NCBI GenBank assembly: GCA_046154665.1
Contig: JBJXFG010000024.1
Span: forward strand, 1 to 64,000
Reading direction: 5' to 3'
Length of the DNA stretch: 64,000 nt
Source: JAFLCM01 sp046154665
GTDB taxonomy: Bacteria; Planctomycetota; Phycisphaerae; Phycisphaerales; UBA1924
Below are positions 16,404-24,023 of the stretch, piece by piece. Position 1 is the stretch's first letter. Every line of letters begins with the position of its first letter. Below the pieces are notes generated by a model, which saw nothing but the letters and a program-made list of their open reading frames with translations, was not told where the DNA came from and did not search any database. The translations under genes were made by a program, and so were the position numbers.

Positions 16404-17332
16404 GATGTCGCCTCCGCGTTCGTCGGGTTCACGCCGTGGTCCCATCCCATCTGCGAAGCGTCGTGCGTCACGCCGCTCTCATCCAGAACCACGCACCCGG
16501 TCCCGCGCACCACGCGCCCGATCACCGTCACCGCCGTCCCGCCTCCCACGCTCCGCGGCACCATCCCCGGCTCGATCGCAAACAGCAGCTCGTAGTCCTC
16601 GCCGTCGCCCACGCCGCGCCGCCATTCCTTCACCCCGCGTGCCAGCGGCACCTTCCACGAATCCATCTCAATCCGCACCCCCGACGCCTTCGCGATCCGC
16701 CCCGCGTCGCGCCCCAGCCCGTCCGACACATCGATCATCGCCGTGAGCCTTCTTCCCAAAAGGTCGCACAACTCGCGCCCCTCGCGCACCCGCGGCTCAA
16801 AGGTGAGATGCCGCCCCGATTCGAGCGATCCGCCGAACGCACCGGTCACGCAAACCAAGTCGCCCTCGCGCGCCGTCCGCCGCTCCACCGGCCCGCGAAC
16901 GACATGCGAGGAACCCAGAACCGTCACCGTCAGCACGTTCACGCCCCCCTCGCTCGCAGGCTTTGTGGTCGCGATGTCCCCGCCTGCCAGCGGGCAGCCG
17001 AACTCCTCGCCCCAGTGCGCCATCCGGTCAAACAACTCGTCGGCCCGCTCGAAGTCGGCCCGCAGGCAACCCGTCGCCAACCCACACGAGGGCTCGCCCC
17101 CCATCGCCGCGATGTCGGAAACGCTCCGCGCCACCGCCTTCCGCGCAATCAAGTCAATCGGCGTCGACGGCCCGTAGTGCCGACCTTCGACGAGGTGGTC
17201 CACCGTCGCCAACGTCAGCCCCGGCAGCGCCAGCACCGCGCAGTCATCCCCCGGCCCGACAACCACCGCCCCGCGCCCCCGCAGGTGCGACGACCGTTCA
17301 CGGATGTGATCGAGCAACTCCGATTCCCGCAT
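16400..17332 (-). CDS. thiL: Thiamine-monophosphate kinase
   Basis: ThiL phosphorylates thiamine monophosphate to the active cofactor thiamine diphosphate using ATP. The 310-residue protein has the PurM/ThiL fold signatures GPGDDCAVL (about 26-34), TVDHLVEGRHY, RKAVARSVSDIAAMGG (about 62-77), CPLAGGDIA, and SDGLGRDAGRIA with the conserved ASGV. The ATG at 17332 begins MRESELLDHI, the usual ThiL start; an AGGAG lies about 15 bases upstream, rather far. The stop overlaps the tsaE-yacG start. No other thiamine gene is present in the window. Confidence 0.95.
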   Translation of the reverse strand: MRESELLDHIRERSSHLRGRGAVVVGPGDDCAVLALPGLTLATVDHLVEGRHYGPSTPIDLIARKAVARSVSDIAAMGGEPSCGLATGCLRADFERADELFDRMAHWGEEFGCPLAGGDIATTKPASEGGVNVLTVTVLGSSHVVRGPVERRTAREGDLVCVTGAFGGSLESGRHLTFEPRVREGRELCDLLGRRLTAMIDVSDGLGRDAGRIAKASGVRIEMDSWKVPLARGVKEWRRGVGDGEDYELLFAIEPGMVPRSVGGGTAVTVIGRVVRGTGCVVLDESGVTHDASQMGWDHGVNPTNAEATS

Positions 17333-17450
17333 CAAGCACGCTAGGCGCTCCTGGTGGCGATGGCTCGGGGGGAACTGGCGTTGGGTGGCACCCGCTTCCA
17401 GCCGGAGCTGACGCCGATTTTCCAGCCCACACCTCACTCCGCCAAGAATG

Positions 17451-17476
17451 AAAAACCCCGGCATCAAGCCGGGGTT
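17451..17476 (-). terminator. Intrinsic terminator of rplT
   Basis: Nine-base arms (17454-17462 and 17468-17476) with a five-base loop; on the minus strand the stem is followed by TTTTT (17451-17455, partly in the stem). It lies about 65 bases past the rplT stop, before thiL. Confidence 0.88.
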
Positions 17477-17539
17477 CGAAGTTCTCATGGCCTTGAACCT
17501 GATGCCAAGTGCCCAGTGCCCAGTGCCTTCGTTACAACC

Positions 17540-17914
17540 TCACACCTTCGCCGGAGTCGCCAGCGACACCTTTTTCGCGCTGTTCACCAGGTTGTCAAAG
17601 GTCTGCGGGTCATCAATGGCGATCTGGCTGAGCATCTTGCGGTTCAGCAGGATGCCCGCCATCTTGAGCCCGTTGATGAACAGCGAGTACCGCGTCCCGC
17701 GCATCTTGCACGCCGCGGTGATGCGGGTGATCCACAAGCGCCGGAAATCGCGCCGGCGGCGACGGCGGTCACGCCACGCGTACCGCCCGGCCCGCATCAG
17801 CGCCACCTTGGCCTGCTGGTAGTGACGGCTCTTGGTGCCGAAATACCCACGCGCTTCACGGATCACGCGCTTGTGTTTGGCCCGGCGGGCCGTGCTCTTA
17901 CGTGCACGAGGCAT
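17540..17914 (-). CDS. rplT: 50S ribosomal protein L20
   Basis: Ribosomal protein bL20 binds 23S rRNA and is needed for early 50S assembly. The 124-residue protein matches the family throughout: very basic N-terminal helix (ARRAKHKRVIREARGYFG), HYQQAKVALMRAGRYAWRDRR, RRLWITRITAACKMRGTRYS, and GILLNRKMLSQIAIDDPQTFDNLV. It is followed by a strong terminator. It is unusual that rpmI is 322 bases upstream, since these two genes are normally almost adjacent. infC, the usual third partner, is absent here. Confidence 0.97.
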   Translation of the reverse strand: MPRARKSTARRAKHKRVIREARGYFGTKSRHYQQAKVALMRAGRYAWRDRRRRRRDFRRLWITRITAACKMRGTRYSLFINGLKMAGILLNRKMLSQIAIDDPQTFDNLVNSAKKVSLATPAKV

Positions 17915-18236
17915 AGCGAAACTCCTTCATCAATCAAGGCTCGACGGGGGGGACCGTTGACTCAGGTCCCGGCTTGTGCCCGGCGGGCGGGGGGGTATCA
18001 GGGTTTAGGCTGTAGGTGATAGGGTGTGTTGGACGGCGGGTAGGGTGTCGTTGATCTTTGCGAGATTCGAGGGTTCGGGTGTCGGGGGCCGGGGTTCAGT
18101 CAAACCAACGCAACCAACCGACCCAACCTCTCTCTCTTTCTTTCTCTCTCTCTCTTGTCTTTCTCCGCGAACTCCGCGATCTCCGCGTTGAAAAGGCTTT
18201 CGGTCTTCGCCGCGAACGCAGCGTCACCGCGGTGAG
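17915..18236. repeat. rpmI-rplT spacer carrying a CT-rich repeat element
   Basis: This 322-base spacer holds no gene. At about 18074-18100 there is GGGTTCGGGTGTCGGGG. At 18118-18200 a CTCTCT-rich tract is followed by three tandem units TCCGCGAAC, TCCGCGATC, TCCGCGTTG and an AAAA. The same order of motifs recurs at about 28005-28120, so this is a copy of a dispersed element lying between two ribosomal protein genes that are usually adjacent. Confidence 0.6.
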
Positions 18237-18569
18237 TTATTTTTTCGCAGCGGTCGCCGCAGCAGCCGCGGCGCGGGCCGCCTCGCGCTTGGCCTTGCGT
18301 TCCGCCGGGCTGGGGCTCTTCCGAAGCGCCGAGCGGGGCTGCTCGCGACCGCGCAGACGCATGAACAGCAGCTTGCTGAGACGCTTCATTTCCGCCGTGG
18401 ACATGAACGAGTCTTGGCGCAGGCGGCGCAGACGCTTCGGGCTCTTGTGCGACCGAAGGTGCTTGCTGCCGGCCTTCTTGTGCTTCAGCTTGCCGGTGGC
18501 GGAGATGCGGATCCGCTTCAGCAACCCCTTGTGCGGCTTGCTCTTGACTCTCTTGGGCTGCTTGGTCAT
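18237..18569 (-). CDS. rpmI: 50S ribosomal protein L35 with C-terminal extension
   Basis: bL35 is a small basic 50S subunit protein, usually about 65 residues. The first about 75 residues here match it: KSKPHKGLLKRIRISATGK, LKHKKAGSKHLRSHKSPKRL, and RLRQDSFMSTAEMKRLSKLL. The protein then continues for about 35 residues in a Lys/Arg/Ala tail ending AAAAAATAAKK-like, giving 110 residues. A GGAG box nine bases before the ATG supports the start. The tail could contact rRNA; nothing in the sequence proves a role. Confidence 0.93.
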   Translation of the reverse strand: MTKQPKRVKSKPHKGLLKRIRISATGKLKHKKAGSKHLRSHKSPKRLRRLRQDSFMSTAEMKRLSKLLFMRLRGREQPRSALRKSPSPAERKAKREAARAAAAAATAAKK

Positions 18570-18773
18570 GGTCGAAGCTCCGATGGCAAACCCCCAGCCG
18601 CGAGCCGAGGGAAATTGGGACAAGGATGAACCCTTTGACACGCCCGCTGCCGGGTCGTTTTTGGGGGTCGAGACTTTACCCCATCCACACCCAAAAGACA
18701 AACGTCCGCCCGAGTCCGAATGGCACGCCATGGCACCGCCCCCATTCGGGACTTGACCGGTACACTTCCCGCC

Positions 18774-19736
18774 ATGCCACGGTCCGTCCTGCTGCTGGTC
18801 AATCGTTCCAAGCCCCAGGTGGCCGACGCCCTGCCCGCCATCCGCGACCTGGCCCAGCGCTACGGCACCCTCGCGGGCGAGCTCGACCACAACTCGATCC
18901 CCGGCTCCGCCACAGATTTCCCCATCCGGCCCGACCTCCTGGTCGTCCTCGGGGGCGACGGCACGCTCCTCTCTCAGGCACGCCGATTTGTCCACCTCGG
19001 GCTCCCCATGATCGGTGTCAATCTGGGCAAACTCGGCTACATGTCCGAGTTCGACCCAGACTCGCTCGCCCGCCAAGCGCCCGGGCTCTTCGGCAACGGC
19101 CCGCTGGTCATCTCGGATCGCACCATGATCCGTGCCGAGGTGTTTCGTCCCTCAGGCGGGGGAAGCCCCAACGGCCCTTCGCACCCCGTCCAACCCTCCT
19201 TCGTCGGCCTGGCTCTGAACGACTGCGTCATCACCGCCGGCCCCCCCTACCGCATGATTGAGGTCGGCCTCCGCCTCGGGGGCGTCGAAGGTCCAATCTT
19301 GCGGGGCGACGGCGTGATCATCTCAACCCCTGTCGGTTCAACAGGTTACAGCGTTTCGGCGGGCGGTCCAATCGTCTCGCCGGAACTGGATTCGCTCGCC
19401 GTGACCCCCATCGCGGCCCATAGTTTGAGCTTCCGACCCATCGTGGTCAGCAGCCGAACGGAGATTGAACTGACGGTCTTGAGGTCGAATCCGGTTCGGA
19501 ACGCCGGTTTGTGGGAAGCCGGCGGGGCGGTCTCCCCAGACATGGCACCCCCGATGGGAACAACGATGGTGCTCGACGGCCAGGTGCTCCGCCCGGTGAC
19601 CGAGGGTGAGCGGATCGTCTGCCGAGGCCATCATCAGCCCATCCGACTGGTTCGGAACGTGGAATCCAACCCGTGGCAGACGCTGGTTCGGAAACTGCAC
19701 TGGGCCCGCCCGCCGGGAACGGGCGGCTCCGGCTGA
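18774..19736 (+). CDS. nadK: NAD kinase
   Basis: NadK phosphorylates NAD+ to NADP+ with ATP or polyphosphate. The 320-residue protein shows the catalytic GGDGT motif (about residues 60-64, in LLVVLGGDGTLLS), NLGKLGYMSEF (about 84-94), the NAD-contacting TPVGSTGYSVSAGGPIV, and the C-terminal AHSLSFRPIV. I use the ATG at 18774 (MPRSVLLLVNRS), the first residues of the usual beta strand; an upstream in-frame start lacks support. It is divergent from rpmI across about 200 bases. Confidence 0.94.
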   Translation: MPRSVLLLVNRSKPQVADALPAIRDLAQRYGTLAGELDHNSIPGSATDFPIRPDLLVVLGGDGTLLSQARRFVHLGLPMIGVNLGKLGYMSEFDPDSLARQAPGLFGNGPLVISDRTMIRAEVFRPSGGGSPNGPSHPVQPSFVGLALNDCVITAGPPYRMIEVGLRLGGVEGPILRGDGVIISTPVGSTGYSVSAGGPIVSPELDSLAVTPIAAHSLSFRPIVVSSRTEIELTVLRSNPVRNAGLWEAGGAVSPDMAPPMGTTMVLDGQVLRPVTEGERIVCRGHHQPIRLVRNVESNPWQTLVRKLHWARPPGTGGSG

Positions 19737-19850
19737 CCCGGTCTGACCCGGCGGATGCCCTGCGGTAAGCTGGGGGGTTTGTCCCTTTGTTTGCATCGCG
19801 CCAAGGGGGAGAGACAAGTTGGAAATTTGCTGGAACTCTTTGTCAGATAG

Positions 19851-19878
19851 TGGATTCCGTCAGGTCTTGTGGTATTCT
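19851..19878 (+). promoter_or_regulatory. Extended -10 promoter of the candidate RNA gene
   Basis: TATTCT (19873-19878) is preceded directly by TGG, an extended -10 signature, with a weak -35-like TGGATT 16 bases upstream (19851-19856). A start site near 19885 would give a transcript of about 290 nt ending at the terminator at 20142-20177. Confidence 0.45.
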
Positions 19879-19884
19879 CTGGTC

Positions 19885-20177
19885 GTTGAGGTAGGAGCGG
19901 ATAGCGGAGCGACCTCGGTCGTTTCTGCGGCGGGAAGAAGACCCGGCATCAGCTAGGGTCAGACACGTCGAGCTTGGACCTAGGAAATCCAAGTTCAGGG
20001 AAAAGGATTCGCCAGAGGGCTTGGCGAGTCTCGAAATACGTCAGCAGGCCTCTGGTCTGCGTCAGGGGAAAGGTGGAGAGAGGCCCGCCACCGAAATCTC
20101 GCACGATGCATCCTCGAAAGGGGAAAGCTCGTGTGGCAGAAGCGAACGCCACCTTTGCGGGTGGCGTTCGCTTTTTT
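19885..20177 (+). ncRNA. Candidate structured non-coding RNA of unknown family
   Basis: The segment between nadK and the FecR gene has no coding potential I can support but has the layout of an independent RNA gene: a promoter-like element upstream, several helices and a strong intrinsic terminator. Visible helices are 9 bp at about 19970-19978/19988-19996 (GAGCTTGGA with TCCAAGTTC, one G-U), 9 bp at about 20007-20015/20023-20031 (GATTCGCCA with TGGCGAGTC), and a bulged hairpin at about 20038-20062. GAAA-type motifs recur between helices. No plus-strand gene follows the terminator, so it is not a leader riboswitch. I do not see tmRNA, RNase P, SRP or 6S hallmarks. The start is approximate. 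Confidence 0.5.
20142..20177 (+). terminator. Intrinsic terminator of the candidate RNA
   Basis: Perfect 12-base arms (20142-20153 and 20160-20171) with a six-base loop are followed by TTTTTT (20172-20177). This is the strongest terminator in the window and has no protein gene in front of it within 400 bases. Confidence 0.92.
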
Positions 20178-20224
20178 GGTTGGTGCTGTTTGGATGGTGC
20201 GGTTTGAAGAGAAGCACATCCGAA

Positions 20225-20336
20225 CCCTGTGCGCGAGCACAGGGCCGAGGGGTTTCCTCATGCTGCGGTTGTCACCTTGGCCCTGTGCTTGCGCACAGGG
20301 CTCGGATGGACATGAGCCCTGTGCCTGCGCGCAGGG
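20225..20336. repeat. Three tandem CCCTGTGC hairpins
   Basis: Three copies of an eight-base-arm hairpin, CCCTGTGC-N4-GCACAGGG, lie at 20225-20244, 20281-20300 and 20317-20336. The third has one T-to-C change in its right arm. Loops are GCGA, TTGC and CTGC. They sit downstream of the FecR gene's stop on the minus strand and past the RNA terminator on the plus strand, so they may act as bidirectional 3'-end structures. Confidence 0.7.
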
Positions 20337-20361
20337 TTCGGAGATGCTGCCGCCCGAGGCC

Positions 20362-23300
20362 TTACGGCGGGTTGGTACCCGAGCCGTTGCAGACGTGGTT
20401 CACCGCCAGAGGGTTCCGCAAGTCAAAGGTCACGCGGCCGATGCCGTTGGTCTGGCCCGCGCGGTTGGTCAGAGCAATCGGGAGCTGGGTGGTGAAGACC
20501 GTGTCGGCCTGGCATGCGGCGGCGTTGTTGGCGGTGGCGAGGAAGTGGGATTCGTAGATGGCGCGGATCAGGCCGGACTGCAGCGCGCGGGTGCTGTAGG
20601 AAGTCTGCGCGAAGAGCGAGTTGATCGAGGTGTTGTCGATCCCGCCGGCACCCGGATCAACGAGCGTGACGGACGGGGCGGTGATGGGGGCCGTCTCGGC
20701 GACGCCCGCGAGAGCCCGGATGTCCTCGCCGTTGCCGGAGTCGAGGCGGACCACGAAGGGGCTGTTGGCGCCCACGGCGTCTGGGTTGACGGTGATGTAG
20801 AAGCTGTTGAAGGCTCCGCCGGGCGGGGTGAAACTGACATCGGCGGAGATGACGACATAGCGCCCGACGGTGGCGGCGTCGCCGATGTGGCCGATGGTCG
20901 GGAACGTTGTGGTGGAATAGCCCGGGCCCTGGACGGTGCCGGCGGAGATGTTGAAGTCGCTGGCGTCGCCCCACCAGGTGTTCTTGACGTACTTGTTGCG
21001 CGGGTCGATCTCCCACATGGCGAGATTGCCGTAGATGTTCCCACGTTCACCGCCGCGCCCGCCGCCGCCGACCCCGTCGCCCGCGCCGGGGCGGAGAGGG
21101 TCGCCCGGGCTGTAGAGGCCGACGGCGAAGAGCGAGCCGCGCAGGTCCGAGGAGGCCAGCCCCTTGGTGAACATGCGGAGGTCCATCACGTCGGTAGACT
21201 GCGGGATGCGGGCCTGCGGGTCGATCGAGACGATCTTGGGGAATCGGGTGGTGACCGAGAACGTCGCCTTTGACTGCGCGGCGTACAGCGTGTTCTGGAG
21301 CACGGCTAGACCGGTGAGGACGGCGGGTATGCCACCCAACGAAGTCGTCTGGATCGGCCCCGCGGTGACGAACGGGGTGTTGTTGCCGGTGGCTTCGCTG
21401 CGGGTCGAGGTGAACAGCTCGTTGCGTGCGTTGGTGGGGAGGTTGGCCGAGTCGAGGTCGCCCCCGGCCATGTAGTAGATGAGCTGGTCGCCGTTGTTCA
21501 TCCGCTGGGTGGCCATGCCGACTTCGAGTTCGAGGTCGGCGGTGCCGTTGGTGATGAGGTTGTCGGTGATCGCGGGGTAGTTTCGGGCGGAGATATCGCC
21601 TGCGGAGACGGTGTTTTTGAACAGCGCGAGGTACTCGGGGTCAGAGCCGACATCCGGGTAGCACGGGTGGGTTGGGGCGAGCGGAGCGGTGAGATCAAAC
21701 ATCGTGCGGCCGATACCGCCCTGCTGGTTGGCGTGGCTGGTCAGCGTCGAAGCCACGGAGTTCAGCAAGGTGCTGGCGAGGCACGACGCCGAGTTGACGG
21801 CGTTGAAGGCGATGAGGTCTTTGACCGCGTCGACGAGCGGGAGCGCGACCGACGCCTGGCTGCTGAACGACATGGTGTTGAACAGCGGGTCGACGCCGAA
21901 GGCGTCGAATCGGCCGTCGTCGACGAAGGGGATGTTGACGGCCCCGGGGGTGGTGCCGGCACCGGGGATCGCGGCCATGCCGCGGTGCGCTTCGCCCTCG
22001 GGCATGACATCGATGCGGCGGATGCGCGGATCACCCGCGGCGCCGGTCGCCGAGGGGTTGATGGTCGCGTAGAAGAAGCGGTCGTCGCTGGTGAACAGCG
22101 CGCTGTCGGGTCCGGTCGATCGGAGTGCGTAGACAAGATTCACGCCGTCGTGGGTGGAACTGAGCGCGATGTTCAGTTCGTTGACCCACGCGGCCGACGC
22201 GCCGACGCCGATGTTGGTGTCGGCGGTCGCGGTGAAGCTCGAAGACGCCCACACGTTCACCATGTGGTTGATGCGAGGATCAAGCTCCGCGACGGCGTCG
22301 CGGGTGAAGAACGGCGAAGTCAGCTGCGAGCCGAGTGCGGCGAACAACGCGCCGCGTCCCTGCGCCCGCGTGATGGTCTCAACGTCCCACGGGCCCATCG
22401 ACATGCGGGGCTTCAGAGCCAGCGACGGCGTGGACACGCCTTCAAAGATCGCGGACCCGCCGCTGAACAGCGCGGAGGTGCCGTTGAACGCTTCGTCGGA
22501 ACCGCTGAGATACATCACCCCGTCGAGGAAAGCGATGCCGTTGAGCGGATTGGCCTGGACCGCGGTGCCCTGCGCACCAGTGGCGAAGCGGCGGAGGAAC
22601 GAATACGTCTGGCCCGCAGCCGGCGGGTTGGGGAAGAAGCCTCCCGAGGGGAAGGTGATGGTGTAGATTTCGTTGAACGCCTCTGGGTTGGTGAAGCCGC
22701 CTCCGGAGAAGCGTCCGCCCATCAGGTGATAGACGGTCATTGATCCGTCGCCGTTGATCACGGCGGACATGGACCCGCCGCCGCCGGACGTGAAGACGGG
22801 CGGAAAAACCGGTGCGTACTCAACGTCTGACTGGGTGGCGCTGAGTGTTCGAAGTCGCAGGTTGGTCGAGGCGCGGCTCGAAAGCAGGAAGCGGGTTGAG
22901 AACGTTGTCCCGCCGCCGGGGGGAGGGCCCCCGCCGTCGGGCGGTGGTGGGCCGCCGCCGCCATCGGGGGGAGGCGGCGGAGGTGGCGGAGGCGGCGGCG
23001 GAGGAGGGGGAGGAGGAGGAGGAGGTGGTGGCGGAGGCGGTGGAGGCGGCGGAGGCGGTGGGTTCTCTCCGCCGTTGTCGCCCCCGCCGGTGCCCCCGGT
23101 GGCGGTGTTGGAGTTGGTGTTCTGCTGGACGGCTTCGCCGCCGCCGGCGCTGCGGTCGACGACCTGGGTCTCGTCGCCTTCGCGGGCGCTGGAGTCGCCG
23201 GTGTCGAGGGTGGTTTGGCCGAGGTCGAAGGAGGCCGGGGCGGGGGATTCGGCGGATGTGGTGGCGTCGCCGCTGACGGTGCCGGTGGTGCCGTCTTCAT

Positions 23301-23901
23301 ACGCCACGGTGAAGGTGCCGGTGTTGGCTTCGGTGCCGAAGGCCTGGACCGGCTGACCGCCGGTGACTTCGACGAGCCCCTCGGTGCCCTTGACGGCGAG
23401 CGTGGTGCCGGGGGCCTTGACCTGGAAATCGTTCGCGGCTTGGGTGGAGGTGACGGTAAACCCCACGCGCCCGTAGGGCAGATCGATCTCCGTGCGATCA
23501 ACGTTGTCAGCACCCTTGACGGCCTGGTCGAGCGTGGCGGTGCCGAGGCGATCAATCGTGACCACCTGGTTCTCGCCGATGCGGACGACGGCCTTGCTGC
23601 GGAGGCCCGTCTGGAACTGCCCGCCCGGCGGCACCACCGCGCCGACCTGCGCGGGCACCCAGGGCGACGCCGCGTCGGGCCTGATGCGAACCTGGCCCTC
23701 GACGCTGACGATCACGGCTCGGTTCTGCGTGGGCTGACCGGCAGGCTGCGCCGAGCCCGCCGCGGCGGCCACCGGCTGCGTCGGCGCGGGAGCGTCTTGC
23801 ACCATCCGCTCCATCGGGCGAGCGCCCAGCGCAAGGTGCGCCGGCATGGCGGCAAGCGTGAACCCGGTGACGAAGATCGGAAGACGCCAATCACGCTTCA
23901 T
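20362..23901 (-). CDS. Large exported FecR-domain protein with poly-proline linker
   Basis: The 1179-residue protein has a signal peptide (about 1-27), a FecR-type domain (about residues 60-190; VRIRPDAASPWVPAQVGAVV, RSKAVVRIGENQVVTI, DFQVKAPGTTLAVKGTEG), a Ser/Thr/Asp-rich stretch, and an uninterrupted poly-Pro tract of about 33 residues near 281-313 followed by Gly/Pro repeats. The remaining about 840 residues are beta-rich and contain two similar endings, FDLTAPLAPTHPCY and FDLRNPLAVNHVCN, suggesting an internal repeat. FecR domains normally sense signals in the periplasm. The upstream neighbour is a CHASE2 cyclase, a pairing often seen with FecR. A GAGG box six bases before the ATG supports the start. 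The function of the C-terminal region is unknown. Confidence 0.88.
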   Translation of the reverse strand: MKRDWRLPIFVTGFTLAAMPAHLALGARPMERMVQDAPAPTQPVAAAAGSAQPAGQPTQNRAVIVSVEGQVRIRPDAASPWVPAQVGAVVPPGGQFQTGLRSKAVVRIGENQVVTIDRLGTATLDQAVKGADNVDRTEIDLPYGRVGFTVTSTQAANDFQVKAPGTTLAVKGTEGLVEVTGGQPVQAFGTEANTGTFTVAYEDGTTGTVSGDATTSAESPAPASFDLGQTTLDTGDSSAREGDETQVVDRSAGGGEAVQQNTNSNTATGGTGGGDNGGENPPPPPPPPPPPPPPPPPPPPPPPPPPPPPPPPDGGGGPPPPDGGGPPPGGGTTFSTRFLLSSRASTNLRLRTLSATQSDVEYAPVFPPVFTSGGGGSMSAVINGDGSMTVYHLMGGRFSGGGFTNPEAFNEIYTITFPSGGFFPNPPAAGQTYSFLRRFATGAQGTAVQANPLNGIAFLDGVMYLSGSDEAFNGTSALFSGGSAIFEGVSTPSLALKPRMSMGPWDVETITRAQGRGALFAALGSQLTSPFFTRDAVAELDPRINHMVNVWASSSFTATADTNIGVGASAAWVNELNIALSSTHDGVNLVYALRSTGPDSALFTSDDRFFYATINPSATGAAGDPRIRRIDVMPEGEAHRGMAAIPGAGTTPGAVNIPFVDDGRFDAFGVDPLFNTMSFSSQASVALPLVDAVKDLIAFNAVNSASCLASTLLNSVASTLTSHANQQGGIGRTMFDLTAPLAPTHPCYPDVGSDPEYLALFKNTVSAGDISARNYPAITDNLITNGTADLELEVGMATQRMNNGDQLIYYMAGGDLDSANLPTNARNELFTSTRSEATGNNTPFVTAGPIQTTSLGGIPAVLTGLAVLQNTLYAAQSKATFSVTTRFPKIVSIDPQARIPQSTDVMDLRMFTKGLASSDLRGSLFAVGLYSPGDPLRPGAGDGVGGGGRGGERGNIYGNLAMWEIDPRNKYVKNTWWGDASDFNISAGTVQGPGYSTTTFPTIGHIGDAATVGRYVVISADVSFTPPGGAFNSFYITVNPDAVGANSPFVVRLDSGNGEDIRALAGVAETAPITAPSVTLVDPGAGGIDNTSINSLFAQTSYSTRALQSGLIRAIYESHFLATANNAAACQADTVFTTQLPIALTNRAGQTNGIGRVTFDLRNPLAVNHVCNGSGTNPP

Positions 23902-24023
23902 GGTCGGCCTCGTGAGGTCGTTCGGGCACCGCTTTCAGCGGCGCGGCACCCGAGGGGAGAAAGACAAGCGAGACGCAAGAGAAAGTCGGAACGGGGACGG
24001 GCGGCGAGCAGTGTACGGTCAGG

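Noticed and set aside
20063..20100. Resemblance to the cobalamin riboswitch core (GGGAAAGGTGG ... CCCGCCACCG)
   Set aside because: The order and remaining conserved boxes do not fit, and no plus-strand gene follows the terminator, so a cis-acting riboswitch makes no sense here.
19885..20177. tmRNA, RNase P RNA, SRP RNA or 6S RNA as the identity of the orphan RNA
   Set aside because: I looked for the tmRNA tag and CCA-type end, the RNase P GAGGAAAGUCC-type core and the SRP GGAAG...AGCA loop and found none. A covariance search could still overturn this.
20131..21273. 380-residue plus-strand frame from the candidate RNA into the FecR gene
   Set aside because: It crosses a strong terminator and three hairpins and then lies antisense to the FecR gene.
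22960..23065. GGN tract considered as a tandem repeat array or CRISPR-like element
   Set aside because: It is in frame inside the FecR gene, has no spacer structure and simply encodes a proline run.
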